Positions 38,230 through 46,899 of a stretch of 64,000 nt of DNA are shown here, piece by piece. Every line of letters starts with the position of its first letter. Positions within the stretch are counted from its first letter, which is position 1. The position numbers were made by a program, and so were the translations under genes. The stretch comes from Thermococcus sp. 21S7. Its GTDB lineage: Archaea > Methanobacteriota_B > Thermococci > Thermococcales > Thermococcaceae. The DNA lies in contig NZ_SNUT01000005.1 in the NCBI RefSeq assembly GCF_012027615.1, positions 62,001-126,000 of the forward strand. The letters are read 5' to 3'. Under the pieces are notes generated by a model, which did not search any database, was not told where the DNA came from, and saw nothing but the letters and a program-made list of their open reading frames with translations.

Positions 38230-38537
38230 GCTCCCTCCGAAGATTTTTTGTAATTCCTAGAAAATGTTCTCACGGCATTAACCAAAAATGCAACGAATAA
38301 GAACACTGGAACCCACCACATGGTATGCCACTGTTCAAAGTAAGAATTACCATAAATGAACAACCATAATCCCGCACCAAATAATTCCCCCACCAAGAAA
38401 AGCATATTTCCGCGGAATGTAGAGAACACATGGTATCTCAAATCTACAAGTTTTATAAGGAATATACCCACTAATGCTGTTAGCAATGTCGCCGAGACTA
38501 AAACACCACATAAAAAAGAAAGAAGGAACGCAATCAT
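38226..38537 (-). CDS. Three-helix membrane protein (cassette A)
   Basis: A 103-residue protein with three predicted helices and a short basic tail (RTFSRNYKKSSEGA), paralogous to 36226-36540. ATG 38537 follows GGAGGTGTAAAA and lies 2 nt after the secreted protein gene. The region is strikingly A/T-rich compared with the chromosome. Confidence 0.72.
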   Translation of the reverse strand: MIAFLLSFLCGVLVSATLLTALVGIFLIKLVDLRYHVFSTFRGNMLFLVGELFGAGLWLFIYGNSYFEQWHTMWWVPVFLFVAFLVNAVRTFSRNYKKSSEGA

Positions 38538-38539
38538 TT

Positions 38540-39220
38540 TTACACCTCCTTGAATATTGCAACATCTACATTATAACCACTTAAAAGCAAATTGATTGTA
38601 TCAACTAACGCATTAGTACTACCTTTAGTAACGAATTCAAGCAGCTTCTTACCTTTGTTTGTAAGTTTGCCTTTAATTCCCAATTTTTCCAGTATGGTGT
38701 CTAAGATTGGCCACTCTGTCATTCCAAGGGTTATAATCCCATGAGTTCCATACCCGGCATCAAATTTTACATCCATTGTCCACCATCCACCCAAACTAAC
38801 CCAACTATCATAATTTGCAACAACCACTTTATACCTGTAATTACCAACTCCAAACGACTTCATTGAGTATAGTTTAAAGTTGTGCCCATTGAAGGAGTAT
38901 GTAGTCATGTCGGGCATTATTGTTATTGTGATGTATCCCCCAAGAGGCACCCATTTAGATACAGAGACATCAACATAGCCTCTACCGTTGTGCTTGACTT
39001 TGTAATACCATGCGTAACCAGCTCCTGTCCCGATGTACTGGCGGTGCTTCTCCAAGATAGCACCACTCGCACTGTCAAGACGGGTCATTACAACGCTTCC
39101 AAGTCCAACTTGGTTTTGTGGACGGGGCTGATTGTGTACTGGCGCCGCCATCGCACTCCCTGCCGTCACTCCAACCATAGGCAGTCCAATAAGGACTGCC
39201 ACCAAAGGACGCCACTTCAA
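38540..39220 (-). CDS. Secreted protein of cassette A
   Basis: A 226-residue exported protein. The start is taken as TTG 39220 (MKWRPLVAVLIGLPMVGVTA, signal cleavage near AMA) since GGAGTGA is well spaced and the same TTG/GTG-AAG-TGG start occurs in cassettes B and C; GTG 39244 is in frame upstream. The mature domain shares KFDAGYG.HGI, GGWW and PDMT with cassette B and ends in an amphipathic to hydrophobic region (ALVDTINLLLSGYNVDVAIF). Family unknown. The promoter is probably the TTTTAAAGG tract near 39263-39272. Confidence 0.75.
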   Translation of the reverse strand: MKWRPLVAVLIGLPMVGVTAGSAMAAPVHNQPRPQNQVGLGSVVMTRLDSASGAILEKHRQYIGTGAGYAWYYKVKHNGRGYVDVSVSKWVPLGGYITITIMPDMTTYSFNGHNFKLYSMKSFGVGNYRYKVVVANYDSWVSLGGWWTMDVKFDAGYGTHGIITLGMTEWPILDTILEKLGIKGKLTNKGKKLLEFVTKGSTNALVDTINLLLSGYNVDVAIFKEV

Positions 39221-39439
39221 GCAGTTCACTCCAAGAGTTTTCACTTGGATATAATCATTCGACCTTTAAAACTTTTTCTCTATAGTTGTAAATTAAAAAC
39301 TAAGAAAAAAAATTTTAACTGCTTGCTTTTGAATCCGATTGACGAAAAGGAGCAAGAGTAAAAGAGCGTTCATTACAATCCTTCGGACATTACCACTAAA
39401 AAACTAAAGAAATCAATAAACATAACCGGACCAAATTCT

Positions 39440-40882
39440 TCAAAACTCTAAAACCCACCTAACCGCGTGCGGCACCTTCTTCGCAACCTCCAAAGCGGTG
39501 AAGTTTTCGCCGAGTTCCTCCTTCACCATGTCCCCGGCGAGGCCGTTGAGGAACGCCCCGGCGGAAGCGGCCCTCAGCGGTTCGTTGCCGAGCGCGAGCA
39601 GGGCTCCAACGAGACCGGCCAAAACGTCCCCGGTACCACCGGTGGTCATGCCCCTGTTCCCGGTTCTGTTGTACTTCCAGGCTTTTCCGTCGCTGATGAC
39701 GTCGTAGGCCCCCTTGAGCAGGACAACGCCGCCGACCTCGCCGGCCTTCTCCCTCACCACCCCGGCCCTCTCCACGAGCGAACCCTCGGGCTTCACGCCG
39801 AAGAGAACCGCGAACTCGCCGGCATGGGGGGTTAAGACAAAGGTCTTCCCATTGAGAACGCTCAAATCCTCGGCCACCGCCTTGAGACCGTCGGCGTCTA
39901 TGACCATCGGCTTTTCGCAGCGCTTTACAAATTCCCTCACGAATTCCTTCGTCTCCTCAGTGAGTCCGATTCCCGGGCCGATGACGACGGCGTCGGCCTT
40001 TTCAGCCATACCCATGAGTTCATGGACATGCTCAGGCGAGAAGTTCCTTCCCCCAATAGTCCTGAGGATTAAATCGGGGTCGCTTATCCTCATTGCCGGT
40101 TCGGAGGGCATCGCCAGGTAAACGAGGTCAACGAGATAGCTCGCGGCCTTGGAGGCAAGGTAGGGGGCGCCGTAGTAGTCTCCGCTGCCGCCGATAACGA
40201 GCAGTCTGCCGTTCTGACCCTTGTGCTCGCCCTTCTTCCTGAGCGCGAACTTTGCATCGCCGGGTCCAACGAGGTGGTATAGCTCCTTCGGATAGCCGAT
40301 TTTGACTATCACCCTCTCAAAGCCGTCGTACTCTTCCTTGTCCCACTGGAAGGTCACCGCGAAGTCCGCTTTAACGCGGACGTCGCTCGGATAGCCGCTC
40401 GGCAGGTCGACGCTGACGATTTTTGCCTTTCCGGCATACTCGTTGATTTTCTCGACGGCCGAGCGTATCGGTTCGCGCGGCTCGCCCCTTGTGCCGGCCC
40501 CGAGAAGGGCATCGACGATGACGTCGTAGCCGCTCAGGTCGAGGAACCTTATGTAGGCGGAATCCTTGAGAACCTTGATTTTCACGAAGTCGAGGCCCTT
40601 GAGTATCTCCCAGTTGTGCCTGGCTTCCTCGCTCCTTATCTTCGCCTCATCCCCCACGAGGAAGAGCGTGACATCGTTCTCGAAGCTGAGGTGTCTGGCA
40701 GCGACGAAGCCATCGCCGCCGTTGTTTCCTGTGCCGGAGAAGACGGCTATCCTGAGGCCCTTTCCAAAGCGCTCCTCGATGGTTCTCGCAACCCCTGCGC
40801 CGGCGTTCTCCATGAGCTGGTAAGGGGTTATGCCGAGCCACTTAGCGTTTATGTCCCAGATGTAAACGTCCTCGATGCGCAT
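39440..40882 (-). CDS. nnr: Bifunctional NAD(P)HX epimerase/dehydratase
   Basis: A 480-residue cytosolic repair enzyme. The N-terminal YjeF_N epimerase domain (about 1-210) has SGTGNNGGDGFVAARHL and VDLPSG; the C-terminal ribokinase-like dehydratase has GRLLVIGGSGDYYGAP, IGPGIG and TGGTGDVLAGLVGALL. It reconverts hydrated, damaged NADH/NADPH to the normal coenzyme, using ADP or ATP. This is useful at high temperature, where hydration is fast. ATG 40882 is preferred to GTG 40891 because GGTGAT is then correctly spaced. Confidence 0.95.
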   Translation of the reverse strand: MRIEDVYIWDINAKWLGITPYQLMENAGAGVARTIEERFGKGLRIAVFSGTGNNGGDGFVAARHLSFENDVTLFLVGDEAKIRSEEARHNWEILKGLDFVKIKVLKDSAYIRFLDLSGYDVIVDALLGAGTRGEPREPIRSAVEKINEYAGKAKIVSVDLPSGYPSDVRVKADFAVTFQWDKEEYDGFERVIVKIGYPKELYHLVGPGDAKFALRKKGEHKGQNGRLLVIGGSGDYYGAPYLASKAASYLVDLVYLAMPSEPAMRISDPDLILRTIGGRNFSPEHVHELMGMAEKADAVVIGPGIGLTEETKEFVREFVKRCEKPMVIDADGLKAVAEDLSVLNGKTFVLTPHAGEFAVLFGVKPEGSLVERAGVVREKAGEVGGVVLLKGAYDVISDGKAWKYNRTGNRGMTTGGTGDVLAGLVGALLALGNEPLRAASAGAFLNGLAGDMVKEELGENFTALEVAKKVPHAVRWVLEF

Positions 40883-40906
40883 GGGGATCACCGTTGATTG
40901 TTGGGC

Positions 40907-41290
40907 CTAATGTATTAAATTGTTTTCAGGTTGTTGTTTAATCAAGAAAAGGCTCAGAATCAGGAGGGAGCCATACCAAAAGATGACCCAGGGCAGAAAA
41001 ACGAGCACTGTATCAAAGTAAGCACCATCAAATAGAACAGTTGGAAGCTCCAGGGGAAGCGCTAGAACAAAATAGGCAACTAAAAGGGACTTTAGGGGTA
41101 AACGGTCACCAGCAATGCCCATCAGAAGCTCCCACACGGCCATAACAACTACGTAGCCCACCCAAGCAAAGCCAGGCAATTTTCCAAAAATCCAGAAGTT
41201 GTACATGACCGTTAGAAAGAGCGGGTAAGCAAATGCAAAGGACCTCATAAAGAGCCTCAAAAAGAGGAGAAGACGAAGATGTTGTTCCAA
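40907..41290 (-). CDS. Small polytopic membrane protein, paralogue of 46528-46893
   Basis: A 127-residue protein with four predicted helices. It shares with the protein at 46528-46893: FLRLF.R.FAF.YPLFLTVMYNFWIF, the loop LPLK.L and VFLPWV..WYGSLL. TTG 41290 behind GGTGG is chosen; GTG 41299 is in frame upstream. Here it follows a macrodomain gene rather than a secreted-protein gene, so it may be an orphan copy. The function is unknown. Confidence 0.7.
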   Translation of the reverse strand: MEQHLRLLLFLRLFMRSFAFAYPLFLTVMYNFWIFGKLPGFAWVGYVVVMAVWELLMGIAGDRLPLKSLLVAYFVLALPLELPTVLFDGAYFDTVLVFLPWVIFWYGSLLILSLFLIKQQPENNLIH

Positions 41291-41308
41291 GTTTTCCACC
41301 CTGACTAC

Positions 41309-41851
41309 TTAAAGAACATCTAGCGCTCGCCTGTATGCATCCTCCGAGTAAAGCACGAGGTAAACCCTCTCCACGCTCCTTGCTTCGCGTGAGAACTCCT
41401 CAACCGTCTCCTTGAACGTTCTCACTACCTCCTCAAGCTGACAGCCATAGATGCCCGCGCTTACCGCCGGGAAGGCTATGGTTTTGACGCCCAGCTCGTC
41501 CGCCTTCCTCAGCGCGCCGAGAATTGCCCGTCTGAGCTTCTCCTTCTTATCTTCATCCCATTTTCCACCACAATAAGGCCCAACCGTGTGGATGACGTAC
41601 CTGATTCCGTGCCTTTTGAGCCTCATCGCAGGAGTCACAACAACCTCCCCGTGCTCTATCTGGCCCTTCCCGAGCTGCTCCCTCATCGCCTCCTTGCTTA
41701 TCCTGATGTACTCGCGGGCGTTTCCAGCGGCGGCCTTCGCTATGGCGTAGGCGACGCCACCGCCGTGTTCAAGGTATCTATTGGCGGCGTTCACAATCGC
41801 CTCGGCCGGAAAGCGGGTTATGTCCCCACGGACAATCTCAAATGAGACCAT
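41309..41851 (-). CDS. Macrodomain protein (ADP-ribose binding)
   Basis: A 180-residue single macrodomain. The motifs are EIVRGDITRFPAEAIVNAANRYLEHGGGVAYAIA, VIHTVGP and the C-terminal AFPAVSAGIYGC loop that cradles the diphosphate. Relatives hydrolyse ADP-ribose from proteins or O-acetyl-ADP-ribose, or simply bind ADP-ribose. ATG 41851 follows GGTGAG; GTG 41860 lies upstream. The downstream gene encodes a small membrane protein, with no evident functional link. Confidence 0.92.
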   Translation of the reverse strand: MVSFEIVRGDITRFPAEAIVNAANRYLEHGGGVAYAIAKAAAGNAREYIRISKEAMREQLGKGQIEHGEVVVTPAMRLKRHGIRYVIHTVGPYCGGKWDEDKKEKLRRAILGALRKADELGVKTIAFPAVSAGIYGCQLEEVVRTFKETVEEFSREARSVERVYLVLYSEDAYRRALDVL

Positions 41852-41905
41852 CGGACTCACCGCTCATCCAATCACCTTCAGAACTTAAGAGATTTGCCCG
41901 ACAGG

Positions 41906-42862
41906 CTAATCGAGGAGCTTGCGGAGTATCTTCCTCCCCCGCTCATCCAGAAATGAATCGTCCCCCATTATAACGATGGTCGCATTGTGGAGCAGAGCGT
42001 AATCGCGCATGGTTGCGAGGAACTTGATAACCGATGAAAAACCGTTCTCAAGTACCAGATATTCAAGGCCGTCGATAACGATAACCGCGTGCTTTCCACG
42101 CTCGCTGGCTTTTTTCATGAACTTAACGGTAATGTCGAGTATCTTGGGGAGGTTCGTCGGAGATATGCCCTCGTCTGACACCTTGGTCACCCAGAACCAG
42201 TTGGGGAGGTCTCTTTTCTGTCTTGAGAACACCAGCGCACCCTCAAGAACCTCCGGGGGAACGGAACCCATCATCCGCAGCCCGGACTTCAGCTCGGTCT
42301 TTACATCCATCACCTCAAACTCGCCGATGAAAGAGCTGTCGAGGAACGTCTTTATTGAAACGTAGGCCAGGAGAAAGGCCAGGAGAGCCTCAACCAGCGC
42401 AATGTACTGGCTGGAAAAGTAGTAGCCCCTGAGGAACGAAGTGACGGCGAAGATACCCTCAAGAAGTCCCATAAGTCTGAGGTCACGGTTTCCAGTAGAT
42501 ACCAGGTAAACCCCTGAGAACATGATGCTCGCCGAGAGCACCGCAAACGAAGCGGTAAGGTTCTCGGGGAAGAGAAATATCAGACCCGCGAGTGGCACGG
42601 CGGAAAAGTATCTGAGCTCACGGGAGTACTTGGTGGCGCACAGAAGCTCCTCGGAGGCCCGTATGTTTCCGAGCCATATCAAAAAGGCAAAAAAAGCGAG
42701 GCCAACCGCGTATATAGACTTTCTTGGAATGAAGAAGTGTATCGAGAGACTGAACCATGCCAGTGCGTAGTAAACGAGCGCCTTCCTCCCCGTAAGGTGA
42801 TAGTTGTAGAAAAGCAGGACGTACGAGATAAGGAAGGCAGACCCGAAAATCAGCTCCATCAT
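41906..42862 (-). CDS. Membrane protein with DUF835 domain
   Basis: A 318-residue protein. The N-terminal ~190 residues contain seven or so transmembrane helices. The cytoplasmic C-terminal domain (about 200-318) carries FSRQKRDLPNWFWVTKVSDEG, VIVIDGLEYLVLENGF and ATIVIMGDDSFLDERGRKILRKLL, the pattern of DUF835, an archaeal domain related to ATPase or signalling folds but lacking an obvious P-loop. It is probably a signalling or regulatory membrane protein. GGTGA precedes the start. Function unknown. Confidence 0.85.
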   Translation of the reverse strand: MMELIFGSAFLISYVLLFYNYHLTGRKALVYYALAWFSLSIHFFIPRKSIYAVGLAFFAFLIWLGNIRASEELLCATKYSRELRYFSAVPLAGLIFLFPENLTASFAVLSASIMFSGVYLVSTGNRDLRLMGLLEGIFAVTSFLRGYYFSSQYIALVEALLAFLLAYVSIKTFLDSSFIGEFEVMDVKTELKSGLRMMGSVPPEVLEGALVFSRQKRDLPNWFWVTKVSDEGISPTNLPKILDITVKFMKKASERGKHAVIVIDGLEYLVLENGFSSVIKFLATMRDYALLHNATIVIMGDDSFLDERGRKILRKLLD

Positions 42863-42970
42863 TTCAGCTCACCGTCGATGTTTTCCCCGCCCGTTAAGGT
42901 CAATATCTCGCCGGGCATTAAAACCTTTCCGCCGGGTTGAACTTGTTGGAAAAAGCACGACCACCGGACT

Positions 42971-44245
42971 TCAGGCCAGTTCCCCCCTAACAGCTTCCAC
43001 CCGGTCGAGGATTTTCTCCTCATCGAGCGTGAGAACCTCGCGGTCGAGCATGAGGATTTTTCCATCGACTATCGTCGTCTCGACGTCGTTTCCGTTGGCC
43101 GAGTAGACGAGGTGGCTTATCACGTTGTTCAACGGCCGGAGGTGGGGCCTGTTGAAGTCAACGACGACAATATCCGCCAGGTAGCCCTCCTTTATAACGC
43201 CTGCGTTGAGACCCAAAGCTCTGGCACCGTTGACCGTCGCCATCCTGAAGACCGTTCCAGCGTCCGCCACCGTCGGGTCGAGGTTGTGAACCTTGTGGAG
43301 GAGTGCCGCCAGCTTCATCTCCTCGACCATGTCGAGGTTGTTGTTGCTGGCAGAGCCGTCGGTGCCGAGGCCTATGTTTACACCGGCGTTGATGAGCCTC
43401 TGAAGGGGCATCACCCCGCTCGCGAGCTTCATGTTGCTCCCGGGGTTGTGCGCTACCGTAACGCCGTTCCTCGCGAGAATCGCTATGTCCCTGCTGTCGA
43501 GCCAGACGCCGTGGGCTATGATGACGTCCCTCCCCAGGAAGCCAATCTCGTCGAGCAGAAGCACGGGACTCTTTCCATACCTCTCCTGAATCTTTCCGAG
43601 CTCGGCCATCGTCTCGGCCACATGAATAGTTATGAGCTTCCCGTGCTCGTCCGCGAGCTTTCTAACTTCTTTCAGCAGAGCCAAAGAGCAGGTGTAGGGT
43701 GCATGGGGGCCGAAGACGAAGTGAACCCTGTCGGAGTTTAGCTTTTCTATCGCCTCCATCTCGCGAATGGCTTCGTTGAGCTCCTTCTCGGTCCGCTCGG
43801 GGTCGCCGAGGTCTATCATGCCATAGGAAAGGTAGCCCCTGAGGCCGGACTCCTCGACAACCTCCGCAACGGCGTCCATGTGGAAGTACATGTCGAGAAA
43901 GGCCGTCGTCCCGGTCTTTATCATCTCCAGCGCACCGAGGTAGGCGCCGACCTTGATGTACTCCCTCGTGAGCTTCGCTTCCCTCGGCCAGATGTGCTTT
44001 TCAAGCCACTCCATCAGCGGCAGATCGTCGGCGAGACCGCGAAGAAGGCCCATCGGCGAGTGGGTGTGCAGGTTGACGAAACCCGGAGAAACGACCTTTC
44101 CTGTTGCATCTATGACGGTATCCGCGGCCTCGGTAATGTTTTTGGCCACATTAACGATGCGGTTTTCTTCGATGAGAACGTCGGCCTCGACGACCTCAAA
44201 GTTCTCGCCGTAGATAACGCGCCCGTTTTTGATGAGAATGCTCAT
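42971..44245 (-). CDS. mtaD: 5'-methylthioadenosine/S-adenosylhomocysteine deaminase
   Basis: A 424-residue amidohydrolase. Metal and substrate residues are visible in GFVNLHTHSPMGLLRG, FGPHAPYTCS, TIHVAETMAE, AHGVWLD and GLGTDGSASNNNLDM. The enzyme converts methylthioadenosine or S-adenosylhomocysteine to the inosine forms, a salvage route used by many archaea. The window also has MTA phosphorylase (45667-46440), so two routes for the same metabolite lie 1.4 kb apart. ATG 44245 has GGTGATG upstream. An ORB-like sequence (44271-44285) lies just upstream of it. Confidence 0.92.
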   Translation of the reverse strand: MSILIKNGRVIYGENFEVVEADVLIEENRIVNVAKNITEAADTVIDATGKVVSPGFVNLHTHSPMGLLRGLADDLPLMEWLEKHIWPREAKLTREYIKVGAYLGALEMIKTGTTAFLDMYFHMDAVAEVVEESGLRGYLSYGMIDLGDPERTEKELNEAIREMEAIEKLNSDRVHFVFGPHAPYTCSLALLKEVRKLADEHGKLITIHVAETMAELGKIQERYGKSPVLLLDEIGFLGRDVIIAHGVWLDSRDIAILARNGVTVAHNPGSNMKLASGVMPLQRLINAGVNIGLGTDGSASNNNLDMVEEMKLAALLHKVHNLDPTVADAGTVFRMATVNGARALGLNAGVIKEGYLADIVVVDFNRPHLRPLNNVISHLVYSANGNDVETTIVDGKILMLDREVLTLDEEKILDRVEAVRGELA

Positions 44246-44270
44246 GAGCATCACCTTTTAAGAAGGTGTG

Positions 44271-44285
44271 TTTCCGGTGGAAGTT
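44271..44285 (+). promoter_or_regulatory. ORB-like motif upstream of mtaD (degenerate)
   Basis: TTTCCGGTGGAAGTT differs from the TTTCCAGTGGAA core at one base. It lies about 25 nt before the mtaD start codon. Confidence 0.45.
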
Positions 44286-44331
44286 AAAAAGGTGTCGGAG
44301 AACAGAATTTAAAACAACCAAACCCTTAGGA

Positions 44332-45528
44332 TTACCCACCTTTCTGAGCAGACCTAAGCAGGAAGAGAAGCCCGATTCCGATTGGCGTTAGCAGTGCCGG
44401 CACTATGAAGGCCGCCCCCGGACCGATGCCCCAGAGAAAGGTTCCCACAACCGGTCCCGGAACCGCGGAGAGCTTTGCCAGCGATGACTTAAAGCCGAGA
44501 ATAAGGCCCCTGTGCTCCCTCTTGGTGTTCTCGACCACGTATCTGTTGGAGGCGACGTTGAGCTGCTCGATGAAGGCGAGAACTGCCAGGGACAGGAAGG
44601 CGCCCGAAAACGGGGCGAGCGCGAAGAGAACCAGCAGGGGAATGGAAAGGGAGTCCTTCAGCATTAGGGAGTTCAAACTGCCGATTCTGTCTACAACGTA
44701 GCCGGCGATAAACGCCCCCATGAGGGTTGCGAAGCCTATGGCGGAGTAAAGCCAAGAAATCTGGGAAACGCTGAGTGAGTAAACTTTCTGAAGGAACACC
44801 GGAACAAAGGGAGACGCTATCGAACTGACGAACAGCTCAAAGCAGAGGTAGGCCATAAAAAGTTTCAATGGGGGCTCTTTAAGCAGGGTTACTCCTTCAA
44901 GGGCTTCCCTAAACCTCTCAAAGGTTCTGCCAGCTCTTCTTTCCACAGTTTCAGAAACGCGGAGGTAGAAAAGAATGGAAATCAGAACAAACAGGGCCGA
45001 GAGGGCGAAAAGGTGGGGGTTGCTAATCCTTCCAATCATGGAGCCAAAGACGATGTAGCTCAGGATTCCGGAAGCACTGCTCGCCATGAGGAGAAGCGAC
45101 ATGCCCTTTCCCATGCCGTCTTGTGGTACGGACTCGCCCATAAGGGAGAACAGCGCCGGGGAGGAGGCTGTAAAAGAGGCGCTGAGCATTACCGCCGGCA
45201 GGACGATTAATCTACCTCCAGAGCCTGACACAAGGGCGAGGGAAAGTAACGCCAGCACCTCAAAAACAGCAGACGCGAGAATCACATACCTTCTCCCGTG
45301 TGAATCGGCGAAGGCGCCGGCAACGAGGGGCAGGAAGCCGGCGAAGACGTTGCTGACTGTCGCGAAGAGTCCCACGAGAGCCGGGCCGCCGATTGAAGCA
45401 AGAGTTATGTTCAGGTAGTAGCCAATGAGATAAGACACCGCGAAAATGTTTAGAGAGTAAGCTGGGAGTAAGGCCTTAACGTTGCCGTTCTTCAGCAGTG
45501 CCCTGTAGCCCAGACTTTGAAGACTCAA
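44332..45528 (-). CDS. Major facilitator superfamily transporter
   Basis: A 398-residue protein with 12 predicted helices. The MFS loop motif between helices 2 and 3 is recognisable as GAFADSHGRRYVILAS, and a second-half equivalent is AGYVVDRIGSLNSLML. The substrate cannot be told; it may be an efflux protein. TTG 45528 (MSLQSLGY) is preferred because GGGGGT lies six bases upstream, while the frame is open further to 45543. TATA-like CTTAAATATG lies about 50 nt upstream. Confidence 0.85.
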   Translation of the reverse strand: MSLQSLGYRALLKNGNVKALLPAYSLNIFAVSYLIGYYLNITLASIGGPALVGLFATVSNVFAGFLPLVAGAFADSHGRRYVILASAVFEVLALLSLALVSGSGGRLIVLPAVMLSASFTASSPALFSLMGESVPQDGMGKGMSLLLMASSASGILSYIVFGSMIGRISNPHLFALSALFVLISILFYLRVSETVERRAGRTFERFREALEGVTLLKEPPLKLFMAYLCFELFVSSIASPFVPVFLQKVYSLSVSQISWLYSAIGFATLMGAFIAGYVVDRIGSLNSLMLKDSLSIPLLVLFALAPFSGAFLSLAVLAFIEQLNVASNRYVVENTKREHRGLILGFKSSLAKLSAVPGPVVGTFLWGIGPGAAFIVPALLTPIGIGLLFLLRSAQKGG

Positions 45529-45666
45529 GGGCAACCCCCACAAGGTTCAAGCTGGACAGCGTGCTATGTTATAGAGGCAAGTTCATATTTAAGAGTTATT
45601 CCTTGCAAGAGTACTACCAAACTTCTAAACTAAATAAAGAAGCCAAGGGAAGCAAAAACACCAAAT

Positions 45667-46440
45667 TCACACGAACATCGTCTTCAGCACATCGGCGCAA
45701 CCGCACTTCCTCTCCACCGGAATGCGGGGGATGGCCTTTTTGAGAAGCTCCTGGACCTTGTGGTTGTTCTCGGCCATGACCTTGAGCACCTCCTGCGCGT
45801 CAACCGGCTTGTCCGCCCAGACGTCGTAGTCGGTAACCGTTGCGATGTTGGCATAGCACATTCCAAGCTCGCGCGCGAGGTTTATCTCCGGAACTAGGGT
45901 CATGCCGATTATGTGGGCATACTGACGGAACATGAAGCTCTCAGCGCGAGTTGAGAACCTCGGGCCTTCGATGCAGACATAGGTGCCCTTCTCGTGGACC
46001 GGGAAGCCGAGCTCTTTGGCAGTCTCGTAGAATACCTTCCTCATCTCCGGGCAGAACGGGTCGGCCATGGAAACGTGGGCCACGCGCGGCCCGTTGTAGA
46101 AGGTGTAGTCGCGCTTCTTCGTGAAGTCTATGAACTGGTCGGTTATGACTATGTCGCCGGGCTTGTACTCCTCGCGGAGCGAGCCGACGGCGGTAACGCC
46201 TATGACCCTCTCGACACCAAGCTCCCTGAGCGCCCAGATGTTCGCGCGGTATGGAACCTCGTGCGGCGGGAACTCGTGGTGCTTGCCGTGCCTCGGTATG
46301 AAGGCGACCTCAATGCCCTCGATTTCGCCTATTTCCACTGGGGCCGAAGGCCTGCCGTAGGGAGTGTGAACCTTGACGCTCTCCTTAGGCTCAAAAACGC
46401 CGTAAACGCCCGAACCACCTATGATACCTATCCTCGGCAT
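45667..46440 (-). CDS. mtnP: S-methyl-5'-thioadenosine phosphorylase
   Basis: A 257-residue purine nucleoside phosphorylase-family enzyme, the usual length of the archaeal enzyme. It begins [13 protein letters not shown] and has [53 protein letters not shown] and TVTDYDVWA. It phosphorolyses methylthioadenosine to adenine and methylthioribose-1-phosphate. The C-terminal KCGCADVLK contains a CxC, which stabilises some hyperthermophilic homologues through disulfides. ATG 46440 follows GGTGATG. A TATA box (CCTTATATGA) and an ORB-like site lie upstream. Confidence 0.94.
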   Translation of the reverse strand: MPRIGIIGGSGVYGVFEPKESVKVHTPYGRPSAPVEIGEIEGIEVAFIPRHGKHHEFPPHEVPYRANIWALRELGVERVIGVTAVGSLREEYKPGDIVITDQFIDFTKKRDYTFYNGPRVAHVSMADPFCPEMRKVFYETAKELGFPVHEKGTYVCIEGPRFSTRAESFMFRQYAHIIGMTLVPEINLARELGMCYANIATVTDYDVWADKPVDAQEVLKVMAENNHKVQELLKKAIPRIPVERKCGCADVLKTMFV

Positions 46441-46486
46441 GGTCATCACCGCCTTAAATGCTCGCTCCACTCATATAAGGATTGCC

Positions 46487-46510
46487 TTTCCAGTGGAAAT
46501 GAAACTCCCC
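46487..46510 (+). promoter_or_regulatory. ORB-like site in the mtnP promoter region
   Basis: TTTCCAGTGGAAATGAAAC followed by TCCCC matches the dyad and GAAAC arm of origin recognition boxes. It lies directly upstream of the mtnP TATA box, so Orc1/Cdc6 binding here could affect mtnP transcription. Confidence 0.65.
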
Positions 46511-46527
46511 ACGATGATTAGCTCCTT

Positions 46528-46893
46528 TTATCCCTGACATGTCTTGGGGAAATTAAGAGCAATCAACAGCAGTAGAGACCCGTACCAAAGGGCGACCCAG
46601 GGAAGGAAGACAAGTGCCGTGTGAATGTAAACACCACCCAAGAAAACGCTTGGGAGTTCCAAGGGGGCGGCAATGACCATGTAGGCCGTTAGGAGAGGTT
46701 TTAGGGGCAATCGGCCACTGGCAATGATGATTTCCAAGATAGCCATGAGAGCTATGTAACCCCACCACGCAACGGTTGGCAATTTTTCAAAAATCCAAAA
46801 GTTGTACATAACCGTTAGAAATAGCGGGTAAGAGAAGGCAAAAACCCTTAGAAAAAGCCTCAAAAAGAGGAGAAAGCGAAGGGAGTACCTCAT
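46528..46893 (-). CDS. Small polytopic membrane protein paired with a secreted protein
   Basis: A 121-residue protein with four predicted helices, paralogous to 40907-41290 (YPLFLTVMYNFWIF, LPLKPLL, FLPWVALWYGSLLLL). It starts 6 nt after the stop of the secreted protein gene upstream, so the two are co-transcribed. The layout mirrors the secreted/membrane cassettes of the 32-39 kb island, although the sequences differ. The function is unknown. Confidence 0.75.
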   Translation of the reverse strand: MRYSLRFLLFLRLFLRVFAFSYPLFLTVMYNFWIFEKLPTVAWWGYIALMAILEIIIASGRLPLKPLLTAYMVIAAPLELPSVFLGGVYIHTALVFLPWVALWYGSLLLLIALNFPKTCQG

Positions 46894-46899
46894 ATTCCA

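Larger units (their letters stand above)
32446..39430. other. A/T-richer accessory island of three tandem secreted/membrane-protein cassettes
   Basis: Three tandem cassettes, all on the minus strand, share an order: promoter, signal-peptide protein, small membrane proteins, MKLYG-family membrane protein. Cassette A spans 37329-39220, B 34312-37236 and C 32446-34120. The upstream regions of A and C are also similar (TTGACGAAA, AGAGTAA and TTTTAAA tracts). Base composition is visibly A/T-richer than the flanks, especially in A and B, which points to horizontal acquisition followed by duplication and decay. Flanking genes are ordinary (amylase, nnr). Confidence 0.75.

Noticed and set aside
32446-39430. 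Reading the island as a prophage or integrated plasmid
   Set aside because: No integrase, replication, capsid or attachment-site signals were seen; only tandem secreted/membrane cassettes.
42863-42970. 19-codon frame (MPGEILTLTGGENIDGELK) between mtaD and the DUF835 gene
   Set aside because: Too short and without comparative support; it may be real because its stop overlaps the next start, but nothing else backs it.
46505-46540. Possible box C/D small RNA (GATGATTA...CTGA)
   Set aside because: Only one C-like and one D-like box, with no internal C'/D' pair; such short matches arise by chance.
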